Source of the DNA: Neurospora tetrasperma FGSC 2508 | Lineage: Eukaryota > Ascomycota > Sordariomycetes > Sordariales > Sordariaceae | NCBI RefSeq assembly: GCF_000213175.1 | Contig: NW_009799100.1 | Span: 310,001-374,000 of the forward strand | Direction of reading: 5' to 3' | DNA: 64,000 bases | Shown here: positions 12,113-22,483 of the stretch, in pieces | Position numbering within the stretch: the first letter of the stretch is position 1 | How the letters are laid out: each line of letters opens with the position of its first letter | The notes under the pieces: model-generated | Seen by the model: only the letters and a program-made list of their open reading frames with translations | What the model was told of the DNA's origin: nothing | The model's database searches: none | Translations under genes and position numbers: made by a program

Positions 12113-12754
12113 TACCGCAGCGGAAATATGGGCAAGGCAGGTAGGCTACTTGGGGGATTAGTCGCCTCCTCTGGTTTCCTAGCATTCTTTTGACAAGTAG
12201 CCTACTTTTGGCAAGTAGGCTACTTAAAAATAAAGGCTTCTGATTGGCCGGATTTAGGTATAAAATAATAAAAACTAAAGACCCCTAAAAGGACCTTCTG
12301 AAAGGTCTTTATAAGGGTCATTAGTAGTAGCTATTATAATAATCTTCTAGTATACCTCTTAGTAGTCTTCGACTTCGAAGTCCGGATGAAGGTATTTATA
12401 GTAATACTTCCGCGCGAAACTTTTCGCGCGAAAAAAGATGACCACCAGCGGGATTGAACTGGTGACGCAAAGAAAGAGAACGACGAAAAGAACCATTGAG
12501 CCACTAGCCCAATTAATCAATAAAGATATTTATTAATCTCAGCTATATAGGAAGGAGTAGTTCTATAATTATATACTAAACTTAGAAAAATTTTTTAGCA
12601 GTCCTTCTAGCGGACCTTATAGCGCACGGTAAATCTAGCCAATTAGAAGTCCTGATTTTCAAGTCGCCTACTCAAATCAAGTAGGCTACTCAACACAGGT
12701 AGACTTCTGGCCTTCAAGTAGGCTACCCAACTTCTTGATTTTTCCGCTACGGTA
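12113..12754. mobile_element. MITE-like inverted-repeat element with TA target site
   Basis: Terminal inverted repeats of 15 nt differ at one position: TTACCGCAGCGGAAA at 12112-12126 and TTTCCGCTACGGTAA at 12741-12755. If the TA is the target duplication (12113-12114 and 12753-12754), the element is CCG...CGG, 638 nt. Subterminal copies of AAGTAGGCTACT lie in both orientations near each end (12141, 12195, 12213, 12681, 12715), as expected for transposase-binding sites. The interior is AT-rich with no coding capacity. TA duplication and size suggest a non-autonomous Tc1/mariner-like element; the superfamily is inferred. Confidence 0.7.
12431..12512 (-). repeat. tRNA-like (SINE-type) stretch inside the element
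   Basis: Read on the minus strand, TGGCTCAATGG (12493-12503) resembles a tRNA A box and AGTTCAATCCC (12450-12460) a B box. They are about 33 nt apart and are followed by a run of six T that could stop RNA polymerase III. The T-arm stem pairs (ACCAG/CTGGT) but its loop is too long and no clear acceptor stem is seen. It is a decayed tRNA or the head of a SINE, not a confident tRNA gene. Confidence 0.4.
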
Positions 12755-13112
12755 AATAGAATTGGTCACAGAACGCTTTTCCTAAAATCATGAATGAACG
12801 GAGGGCTCTGCTTGTAGCAGCTCATGATTGAGTGTCCCTCGTCTGATTTCTTCGACCGCAACTGATCTCTCCCAATTGCAGGTGGCTCTAGCTTGTGGAT
12901 AGCCGCCAGTCGGCACAGCACGCAACCTGAGAAATCTCCCTTCATTTTACCCGCCGCGCCCCAAACTGCCAAATTCCTCCCCACCTTTCGGGTTGTCCTC
13001 GCTCGCCCTTCTCCCAAAAGCGCAACCTCACAATTCCAACCTCAACCTACGAATCGCGTCAACTCGTTGAGAATATAGACGGAACTTAAATACTCACCCC
13101 TCACTCTTGAAC

Positions 13113-14215
13113 ATAAATCCCAACAACCCTCATGCTCCTCCTCAGAGGTTCATTACCAGCGCAGCCCAGTTCCATCAACTTCAATAAGCGGCTAGGGTAG
13201 CAGCGCTCCAGATCGCCAACGCAGTAAAATGCGCCGACTTCCCTAGAGGAGATGACGAAAAGTTGGTGTTAATCGACGAGTTGCTAGCGGCCATGACCAA
13301 CACGGTTGGTCTCGTCGACAATGTGGGCAATAACCCTGACAAAAACGGGAATGTCAAGGCCATCCGCAATATGACAAGGGAGAGGCAAGAGGAGATGGCA
13401 TACATATAGACTTAGTTGGTCAATGAACATCCTCAAAACTCCCTGGACGCGTCCCTTGATTCTACTTACACTCATCTACTCATAGTACAAAATGCGCGAT
13501 ATCCAGCTAGGAATTCGCAATCCAGATCTCTTCACCCCTGAGTTTCCCAACTTCATGAGTCGGTTCAGTCTTCAAGCATCGAACGCCTTCGACAATGCCG
13601 ATCTAGATGTCTCCTATCATCACCACACCGACTAAGATGCTGCGTCCGTTCCACAATCAACTCTGAACGAGCAAAAGCTGTCGCGATGAAACTTATCCGA
13701 CGCTTTGCGTTGTGTTCATCGGGAGACTCCCGACAGGAGGCTAGGGACCGCGTCACTAAAGCACGATCCCTGATTCATGGTAATAAGTGGGTGCTGGAGA
13801 TCAAACTTGAGGCGAAGGAAATCAAGATTACAGAGCCAGACATCCTAGAGGCTAAGATCACTGGCAAGCATGCCAAAAAAACACACCACTCCAGCCACGA
13901 GAAAAAGGGTGAGGCAGTTTACCAAAGATGGGCGCCCCTTCGAAAGTCGGGAGTTCGTTGAGACTATCCCAACCAGTACTCTACTTCTCCTAATAGTTAT
14001 ACAAATGGTAGATTGCCTATTTGGGACTAAGAGGCACAGCGACCCGTCGACCCAATATTGTACTTGAATTTCAACAGGCATTTCGGGGATAGCTAGCCCA
14101 TCGCTAGTAAGTCTAGAGGCAGTGGCGGCAGAAATCCTGCTAATACCCAGAAGTCTGGAGCTGTGAGTAAACCCGATGATGAGCCTCCTAGCGGAGCTAG
14201 CGGTAATTGATCGAT
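13113..14215 (+). pseudogene. Array family member 5, decayed copy with lost start codon
   Basis: Exon 1 reads PQRFITSAAQFHQLQ then CADFPRGDDEKLVLIDELLAAM, clearly the family N terminus. The start position, aligned with member 3, reads ATA instead of ATG (13113). There is a TAA at 13185 and a TAG where the exon 1 donor should be. Exon 2 survives (GIRNPDLFTPEFPNFMSR, about 13490-13565). Exon 3 and the start of exon 4 are replaced by unrelated sequence (13580-13965). From about 13970 a tail matches member 3 (11125-11320) with many transitions. This is a clear pseudogene. Confidence 0.7.
13580..13965 (+). other. Unexplained insert in pseudogene member 5
   Basis: This segment replaces the exon 3/exon 4 region and has no match elsewhere in the window. 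It contains a short open frame (13686-13961) with charged, Lys-rich sequence such as LEIKLEAKEIKITEPDILEA, and an overlapping frame with ATRKRVRQFTKDGRPFESRE. It could be a transposase-derived remnant, but I cannot support that from sequence alone. Confidence 0.3.
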
Positions 14216-14799
14216 GACTGAGGACATATCATGATCTTCGAGCAAGCGCTCGAGAACGTCAGGTTTGGACTAGAGGTCTGATTTCTATAAAAAAAGGGGT
14301 CGTGGGTGGGACGTGATGTAGGTTGTATCGGGGAGATCACTTTGTGTCTTCGAAATGGTTTTCTGCGGCGTGAATCGGGCCCGAGTTGGGTTCAAGATTC
14401 CACTTTCCTGAGCGCGGAGTTGGACGGTTTCATTTAGTGCAAGTTGCCCAGATGTTGTTTTATTTTGTCTTGTAACTTTTCATTTGGTCTTTGTCAGCCT
14501 ATTCGCGTCTATACATAGGTATCAGGCTAGGACCTGTTACCGGCTTCCTTCTTCTGGAATGCGCGCGCCTTGCCCACCTCTTCCCAGCAGAGAGTAAGAG
14601 ATATATCTCCGTCAATCCGTCTCATAATTTACATTGCAAACGTTGATTCTTCTCAATATCGCTTGTCGTTCTTTGTGGTAGGTTGTATTAAAGACCACAG
14701 ATTTCAGATCATCAGTTTTTCATTTGGTACCTCTACCCACTCGTAACACGGCACGGTAAATGCATTCGGTCCGTCATTTGGTATAACTACGAGTTTTCT

Positions 14800-15340
14800 T
14801 CAATGAGTAGGCGGTTATTAGGAAGGAGACACAGTTGTCGTTATATACAATACTATAAGCATCATGATCCAACCAGCCGACACCGAAATCCCAACCTCGC
14901 CGGCGAGTTACCCAATCTCCTGAATATCTCCACTACTTGTTGCCACGGCTGCATATGGTGCAGAAGCGCCTTCTCTCCCTTACTCCATCATTAACAACTT
15001 GATGCTGGCATAGGTCCCTAGAACTCAAAGGCTGCCTATTCAGACTTCTTTGCCCTTCCATTTCTGTGGAGGTACACTTGCCACCCAATTCCGGGGTTTT
15101 GAGAGAAAGTGTCCAACAATCATGCCAACAAAATGAGAAAGTATAACACTGAGATCAAGGGCGTCAGGGACAACGAGCGTACGGTTATCGAGATCGGCAA
15201 CATTGCCGAGGTCAGAAACGTTTTTGGGAACCTCGTCAAAACAATCATCAAGCCGGTGAACCCTCCCTGAGCGGTTTCCTCGACGGGGAGTTACCCGTTG
15301 AGCTATTCAAATCGAAGCGATAGGAAGTCGCAGGATCAGA
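14800..15340 (+). pseudogene. Fragment 3b: exons 2-4 of a member-3-like copy, intron 3 missing
   Basis: An exon-2 relic (NPNLAGELPNLLN, near 14880-14925) is followed by an acceptor-like GTCCCTAG and an exon-3 match (NSKAAYSDFFALPFLWRYTCHP, near 15025-15090). The sequence then runs straight into exon-4 motifs (KVSNNHANKMRKYNTEI) with no intron between, unlike every other copy. A TGA marks the junction (about 15103). The basic block is recognisable (IIKPV...SLSGFLDGELPVELFKSKR) but shifted in frame, and stops follow. No exon 1 is seen. Confidence 0.65.
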
Positions 15341-15671
15341 AGCTACGAGAGTGACTACGAGGACTCTGACAGAAGCGTCTCGTTGAGCACAGGTATCTTC
15401 CATCTGATGTCCACGTCCGCAACTGATTTTTCCCCATCGTATTGCAGGTGACAGCCGGCATCCCACCCGGCAAGCACCGCAAGTTAACCTAGAGGTAAGA
15501 AATGCCCATTCACTTTGAAGAGGCTCCAGCGATCCCCCCGCAACCCATCTTGTGCCTCTCTCTTTACTTACGTGGGCCTTCTCACTGGCACCTCCTCCAA
15601 AAGCAAAACTGAACAAAGAAAGCAACTGATCACGTCACTGTCGTCGACCCAAGAAAAGCATTTTCTACAAA

Positions 15672-17258
15672 ATGGAACCTACCAATCCTCCTGCGCGTCC
15701 GCAGAGAATCATTAGGAACGCCGCCCATTTTCACCAGTTGGAGGCAGAGGCCAGAGCAGCGGCGCTTAGCGGTGCTAACGCAGGATACTGCGGTGACTTT
15801 CCAGAAAACGATGACGACGCACAGGGCGTGTTGATTGACGAGATGCTGGAGGCAATGGCCAATACCGCTGGCGTCGTTGACAATGACAGCTCTGACGTCA
15901 AGGCTATTCGCGATCTGCCTAGAGACAAACAGGAAATGATGGCATGGAGGGCCCTGGTAAGTGGCTTACATCACAAAATCCAGATACTTCCCATGAAATC
16001 AATACTAACGCACCCTTTCGTGCAGTTCAAAGTTCGCGACACCCAGCAAGGCCTTCATAACCCGGATATCCTGACGGCACGCTTCCCCGACTTCACGAGT
16101 AGGTGGAAGGCAGTTTTGGCCCTTGTGCGCGTAAGAGTCTCCTCCGCCTTGTTTTCTTCTCGGCAATAAGATGCTGACGCCAGGGCTCAGTCTAGCAAGG
16201 CCGGAGCCACCCAGTTTTTTGCGGTGCACTACCTGGACCGCTATACAGCGAACCCTATCATGGAGCTGGACGTAAGTTTAAGCGATCGCATGTCTCCGGA
16301 ATTACCACAGAATGGGCATACCTCTAACGTGCTTTTGCCTCCGTCAACTGCTTTAGACCAAAATATCAAACAACAACACGAACAGAAATAAGGACTACAA
16401 CCATGAGCTCAAGGCAGCCAGGGATCATGGTCAAATCGTTACGAAGTTTGATGATCGCGCCGAGATCAGAGACGCCTCGGGAACACTCCTCAAAACATTG
16501 ATGAAGCCGAGGAAGCGCGTTCTGAGCGAGTTTCTTCCCCCGGAACTGGCTCAGTCCCCGGCGGCCAAGGTGAAACGTTCTAGGGGAAGCCGCAGGGGCA
16601 TGGGAGCTTCTGCAAGTCCGGTTGCTGCGTCTACTACTGCTGCTCTTACTGAAGGACAGACTACCGAGAACCACCCTGCGAGTCTCCTCCTCTCGATTCA
16701 AGAGGAAGAAGAAGTGTACGAGCCTCTTCAGGCGAATTCGGCCAGCGTCCCCGTCGACCATCAATATTTTGATGCCGAGCATCTCGACGTAAACGCGTTC
16801 CAGAGAGACGAGGTCCAGAATGATGCCGACCAGAGCAACGCCTTCATCCGCGGGCTGAACTTCTTGATGACGAACTGTTCAGTGGCGACCAAAGTCATAC
16901 CGACCTGAGCTACGCCGACCTGGATAACGCCAACCTGGACAGTTCCGAGCATAGCCGCGCCGACTATAGCGGCGCCAACTTGACCAACATCAGCCTTACC
17001 GACACGATCTTGAACAACACTGGCTACAACAGCACCGGCCTTCACCCAAGCATCGCCACTCTCGAAAATACAGGTCAGCATCACATGCCGCATTACCCTC
17101 AGCTCCCGTCCCTCGAGCATGAGCATAATCACAGCAACACCAACTATGGCAGTAACCAGGCTGGCGCCGGACGTGCAGCTGTGAACCCATCTGGCCGTGT
17201 GGTTCAAAACGCAGCCGGCGCAAATTGGTGGGTGGAGGACAAGTCCTCTGACGAGTGA
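15672..17258 (+). CDS. Array family member 4, frameshift near 16865, pentapeptide-like tail
   Basis: Exons are 15672-15956, 16026-16130 (105 nt), 16191-16271 (81 nt) and 16357 onward. The start is MEPTNPPARPQRIIRNAAHF, then CGDFPENDDDAQGVLIDEM, FPDFTSRW, SSKAGATQFFAVHYLDRYTANP, TKISNNNTNRNKDYNHELK, and the basic KPRKRVLSEFLPPEL...AKVKRSRG block. The frame ends in TGA at 16908. However, the neighbouring frame, open from 16824, gives TDLSYADLDNANLDS... through to a stop at 17258. That stretch follows an A(D/N)LxX five-residue register for about ten units, so it is probably the true C terminus. A one-base indel near 16865 (genuine or an assembly error) would connect them. If the short form is real, the protein loses only its repeat tail. 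Confidence 0.65.
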
Positions 17259-18588
17259 GCACTTCTGCTCACGGTTGAAGCTTGACCCAATCCCCCAAAA
17301 AGTGCCGGTCCGCTGGCTTGGGTACATGGAGGTGGAAATTCGAATAGTATCGGAAAGAGTAATGATATTGTTGGCCGACTGGATGTCAGAGAGCCCTCTT
17401 TGGCCTCAAAACTTCCAACACGTCAATTATGACCTAACTTCCGTCGTAACCCTCATTCATCTTATCCTTGGGCGAATGTCAAGCAGACTCAGTTCATAAG
17501 TTGGGTGTCTTTGGGCGTTTTGACGCGGGGACGGGCAGCTAAAAGAATTTGGAAGGCTAGGACATTGGTGCTGGGTGTCTGAGATCCGAGTGGATGAGGA
17601 AGGGGAAGATGCAAGTTGCGTCCAGGGATTACTCGTGATTTTGAGACGGGGTTTTGAAGGCACGAAGGAAACTCGAGATGAGTTTCTGGGGGAGTGTCAG
17701 ATGCTTTTCTCTAGTGCAAGTTGCCCGGATTTTGTTTTTATTTTATCATTGCTTTCAATCTGCCCATTGTGGTGCAGACAACGTATCCCAGTGGGATATT
17801 CATTGAGTGATAGGCCATAAGCGTTTCCTTTGGGTTTCTACCTATATAAGCCCAGCGGAAGTTCATGTCTACGCCATCGTTAGGCATTTGTCTTCAATCG
17901 ACTTCGAGTCGCGCCAGAGGACACCTCAGTGAACACCTTCTCAGACTTCACATGCCGCCGCCAAAGTTACCTCTACTCTTATCCATCTCCGTCAGTTCGC
18001 ACGCCGCCGTGTCCAGCGATTCTCGATTCATGTGTGGACAGTGCGCGCGGCGAATATCTTTTTTCACGGCTTTCTTCCACAATGCCATCTGCACGCAAAC
18101 CTTCCATCTGATTTCCGTTGACGTCCCTGTCGCCGACAGGTTCAAAATAGCAAGTGAAGGTGTCAAGGGCCAAACGCGTTCTCCACATCCTTTTTCCCAT
18201 TCACTTCGGCCACTGCAAACACCTACAAAAGGCCCAACCCTTTGCTTGTATCTTCCCCGATAAACCACCGCCTGCTTTCAATACCCAAAGCCAGGACTTC
18301 CTTGATTCCGGAGGCGTACCAAGTCTGCACGCTTCCTTGAACCGAACCATAGGTATCTTCTAACATTCTTTTATCTTCAAATCGTACGTATCTTCATCCG
18401 CCCCCTCATACAAGATCGTTCCGGCCAGCTCGATTTTTGTTTGACGCGACTCGTCGTCGCTCTTCCCCACGTCATCATTGATCAGTCCCTCGACAATCCC
18501 TCAGAATGATCGATCACTTTGCAACAGATGACGGCTATGATGCCTTGTCCTTCAGGTAGGAAACGGTTACTTACTCACTTCGCAGACA
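17259..18588. other. Intergenic between members 4 and 6
   Basis: No gene is supported. The conserved 3' block (GTGCAAGTTGCCCGGATTTT) is at 17714-17735. Just upstream of the next start, 18550-18588 looks like a leader intron (GTAGG...CTCACTTCGCAG); no in-frame ATG precedes it, so it would lie in the 5' UTR. Confidence 0.45.
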
Positions 18589-20348
18589 ATGAGCTCCAAC
18601 GCTCAACTGCCCAGGCAGCGGTATATCCAGTCTATGGATGACTACTGGAGACTGGAGATGGAGGCACTGATGCTTCCGAACAGCGGTGGAGTTACTGCCT
18701 CCGATATTCCCACTACCAATGAGGAACGGTTCAGGTTGGTCGACCAAATGGTCGCAGCCTTCCGGAACACAGAAAACATCTGCGATTCTAGGGCCGACAC
18801 CCACGGCCACATTAGGTTTGTCGAGGAAGAACTTACCGACAAGAGCGCAGAGCGTATGGCGTGGAAACTCTTGGTACGTAAACCTATCCCCGAAACCTAC
18901 CTTACCTTAGTTTCACCCATCTACTTGAATCCTCCCGCATACAGTTACATCTGGTCAACTCTTCTAACGCTAGCACTCTGCAGGCCGAGACGCAGGCATG
19001 CGAGGGCAGCGAAGGCGATTTTCTAAGCATCCCTGAGACCAGAATCGCTAGGGCGAAGTTCAAAGACTTCACCACCAGATGGAGGGTCGTAGTTGCTGTC
19101 TTCGCGGTGAGTCTGTCCCTTCTGCTCCTTTCATAACCCCGACTCTAACCACTTTCTTTCCGGCGTAGTGCTGCAAGGCAGCCGTTTTCAACCTGTTTCA
19201 GCCCTCCATCGTAGAGAGGTTTGTCAACAACCCGATTACCGAATTGGATGTAAGACAAAGTCATTTCGCCTTTTGACATTCAGGAGCCGTCGCTTACGCT
19301 TTTACAGACCAAGCTATCCAACCTGCACACCAATCAGATCAAAGCGCATAACGCGAAGATCGCTGCCGCGGTCAAGGAGCATGGCTCCGCAGCATTTGAT
19401 CGTAAGACCGGCGTGCTGAGGGACAGCGATGGCACTGTCCTTGACGTTTTACCCCGTCCACAGAAGCGCAGATTGGCAGACGTCTTGCCGCCGGACCTCA
19501 TCCCACATGCGAAGGTGAAGCGCGTTAGGCGCTCCCGTCGACAGGCCCAGGCACCGGCCAACAACCAGGACAACGCCCACAACGATCCCAACGGCGACAA
19601 TGATTCCAGCGGTGACAATGATTCCAGCGGTGACAACAATCCCAGCGGTGCCAACGAACATCAATCGGACAACGCGAGCCAACTTGACGACGACTACGAT
19701 TCGGACAACGCGAGCCAACTTGACGACGACTACGATTCGGACAACGATTACGACCAATCTGATTGCGAGCATGACGGCGAGGGTGATGCTCAAAGCGGCA
19801 ACCGACTTGAAGAGCAAGCCGCGACACCGAGTGCGCACCAGTTCCATGGCGCCTCGGATTACTCTGTTCATGAACAACACTTTATTTCCCAAATAATCGA
19901 CCACGAACTAGCTCAAGCAGTTGAGATGGCGTCATCCTCATCTCGCCAGTCCGAACATCACGACCAGGAAGTCCATGGTGGTCAACTCCCTGCCTCCGGC
20001 CTGGCTTGGAGCGAGGATTATGGTCTTCAGCCAGCTGACAACGCTCAAGGTACCGGTCTTGAGGGTTTTCTCCCCGGTGATGCCAATCCCATTGTCCCCC
20101 ATCACAGTTTCCCCCTTCCCATTTCCCTTTATCAGGACTCCCCCCCTAACTATTCCCTTTACCCCAACTCCCCCTACCACAGTTCCCCTCATTACAATTC
20201 TCCCCATCCCACTGTCACTCATTCCAACCATCAGTATGGCCAGCAGACCACCCCAGCTACCCGCTCGGCGGCCAACGGCGCTCAGCATGCTCGCAATCAT
20301 CCGGAAAACGGGACCTTTGCGGTGGATGGAGATCTCCACGAGATCTGA
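18589..20348 (+). CDS. Array family member 6, apparently intact
   Basis: Exons are 18589-18873, 18984-19106, 19169-19249 (81 nt) and 19308-20348, encoding 509 residues with consensus splice sites. Motifs are QLPRQRYIQSMDDYW, ASDIPTTNEERFRLVDQMV, FKDFTTRW, CCKAAVFNLF...RFVNNP, TKLSNLHTNQIKAHN, then RPQKRRLADVLPPDL...AKVKRVRRSRRQ. The basic block suggests nuclear import. The tail has two tandem-repeat tracts (acidic Asp/Asn/Ser-rich) and later a Tyr-Asn-Ser-Pro-rich stretch. Function is unknown; no catalytic motif is visible. Its last exon most closely resembles the damaged neighbour at 20778-21872. Confidence 0.8.
19590..19740 (+). repeat. Coding minisatellites in member 6
   Basis: About three 18-nt units (GDNDSS-type hexapeptide) near 19590-19650 are followed by two perfect 36-nt units at 19665-19700 and 19701-19736, encoding SDNASQLDDDYD twice. 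All units are multiples of three, so the copy number can change without breaking the frame. Confidence 0.85.
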
Positions 20349-20777
20349 AGGGGGGTATCACGTTGCCTGTCGGTATGAGGGGACCATATGGCCATCCAAA
20401 GTAAGCGGCAGCGGTTTGGTTGTCGGCTGAGAGGAATGCACACTGGGTAGGACCATGGAATTAGCTCAGTTGCGGCGTACACGAAGGTAGTCGTTCCACA
20501 AGTAAACGGCAGCAGTATACGTAGCTGTCGACTGAGAGGAATGGCTATTCATCTTCATGGGCCTTTCTAGCGAGGCGTTGGGTGTCGGCCTAGGGAATTC
20601 CATTGGTTGTTCACATGTACAAGTATTATTCCAGCTCGTTTTTTGACAAGAGCTATCAGAATTAGCATTGCGATCCAGTTTTCAATCTTCTCTCCCTATA
20701 GAAATATGTTTTTAGTGATTGTTGTCGCCTTAATGCCAGCCATTGAGCTAGTTGGGTATAGACTGCATTGTGACTAA

Positions 20778-21872
20778 GACTTCCAAAGCTGCAGTCTACA
20801 ATATTGCACAACGCGACAACCTCGAGAGATTCGTCACCAACCTAGCCACCGAATGAAATATACTCAAACTTTATCACATACCTCATCCTTCAAGAGCTAT
20901 CACTAGATGTAACATTCCCACTTACGAGACTGTCCAACTTCGCAACGAATGCGAACAAGGCGTACAAGCAAAAGATCGCAACGGCGGTCGAAAAGCATGG
21001 CTCGGCCTCGTTCAACAAAACCACCCGGGAGCTGAAGGACAGCCAGGGTGAGGTTATTGGTATATTCCCCAAGCCTGTCAAGCGCAAGCTTGCGGATGTC
21101 TTGGGCCCCGAGCTTGCGGCAAGATATCCGCAAGCTTGCGGGTCATGCCAAGGTCAAGCGTGCGAGGCGCCCGCGACAGGCGCGCATGCAGGCCAACAAT
21201 GCCAACGCTAGCAACGCGACTGCCAGTAACACGGACCGCGGTAGCAACGCCAACAACCCTAACTCCCTATACAAGAACTACAGGGAGGACGGCAACTATA
21301 GCGATCACGTCGACTATAGCGAAGACGAAGACGACGACACGGACGTGGACGTCGACAACCACGATCATGGTGACCACGATGACCACGGCTACAACAACCA
21401 TCATGGCAATCAAGTTGGAGGATCAGCCGGCGTGGGCTCACCGAACTAGTCCCAGCACCACGACGATGGAGTTCATAGCGACCAGTTCCCTGCCTCGTAT
21501 CACGCATCGAGCGAGGAGTTTAGAGGTACCTCTAGTCATCAGCAGACCAACAACGCCCTCGCGTCAGGTATCGATCGTCAGGGCCACATCCCCAACAGTC
21601 TACCTTTCAAGATCGGTCAACCCAATGCACTCTACCCCAGTTTACCCCGTCAAACCTCTCACCTTTCCAACTTAAATAACCCGCATCCCAATACCATCCA
21701 AGCCAATGCACTCTACTCCGATTTACCCCATTACAACTCCCCGCTTCCCAACAGCCAGAATTACGGCCAGCAGTCCACCCCAGCTGCCGGCACGCAAAAC
21801 GGCCAGCATCCTGGCTACGTCTACCCGGGCAATGACCACTTTGTGCTGGAGGGAGATGAATACCAGGTCTGA
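20778..21872 (+). pseudogene. Member 6b: exons 3-4 only, 22-nt insertion, one in-frame TAG
   Basis: The exon 3 relic (SKAAVYNIAQRDNLERFVTN, about 20781-20857) lacks the usual donor. Exon 4 starts near 20924 (TRLSNFATNANKAYK) and reads into the basic KPVKRKLADVLGPEL block. A 22-nt insertion near 21118 shifts the frame by one; downstream HAKVKRARRPRQ continues in the shifted frame. TAG at 21447-21449 interrupts, and the same frame then runs to TGA 21870-21872 through a Tyr/Asn/Ser/Pro-rich tail very like that of member 6 (YNSPLPNSQNYGQQSTPA). Exons 1-2 are absent. Confidence 0.7.
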
Positions 21873-22234
21873 AGGAATGGGAGAGTAAGTCTTGAGAGAG
21901 GACGTTGTGGACTTAAACTTGATGGAACACAGAAGGATATTAAACAGATCGGGGCATTCCAAGATGATTCTCAGCAGGATGAAGAGGATGAGATGGATGG
22001 GATTGGTTCCATGCTGTTCTCTTTCACAAGGCGCTCGGGGTCTAGGCTAGGGATATTAAGTGGCAGATGTACCCATTAGAGACGTTCACTTTTTATATAA
22101 GTCTCTTCCTACCAAGACAGTACCCGAGCGATAGCATCACTTTTCAGTTTGTCATCTTCTTTCTCGCTCCAAAGATGTGTTCTGTGACGGTTGCTAGGTA
22201 CCTTGACGCAAGATATGCTAGGTAGAGCCGTTGA

Positions 22235-22483
22235 GGTACTTCATTGCCGTCTGGTATACCCCAAGCTGGCGGATGTCTTGGGCCCCGAGCTTGCGAGTCA
22301 TGCCAAGGTCAAGCGTGCGAGACGTCCAAACCTAACAAAGGCGGACTCAAGCCAGCAACACAAACGATGCCGGCAATCTTGTTTCAGACAATAATGACGA
22401 AGACGCCGAAGAAGACGCTGACCACGACGAGGACACTAACAACGGCGTTGGGACCGGCACGGGGAATTCCATTGGCTGAGGTG
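22235..22483 (+). pseudogene. Fragment: basic block and acidic tail of a member-6-like copy
   Basis: YPKLADVLGPELASHAKVKR matches the block of 6b without the 22-nt insertion, so it shows the pre-insertion sequence. After a frame change an acidic stretch (NNDEDAEEDADHDEDTNN) ends at TGA 22481-22483. There are no upstream exons. Confidence 0.6.

Noticed and set aside
16790-16882. Possible intron (GTAAAC...CTGAAC...TTCAG) bridging the frameshift in member 4
   Set aside because: Splicing there enters a frame that stops at once and does not reach the pentapeptide-like frame.
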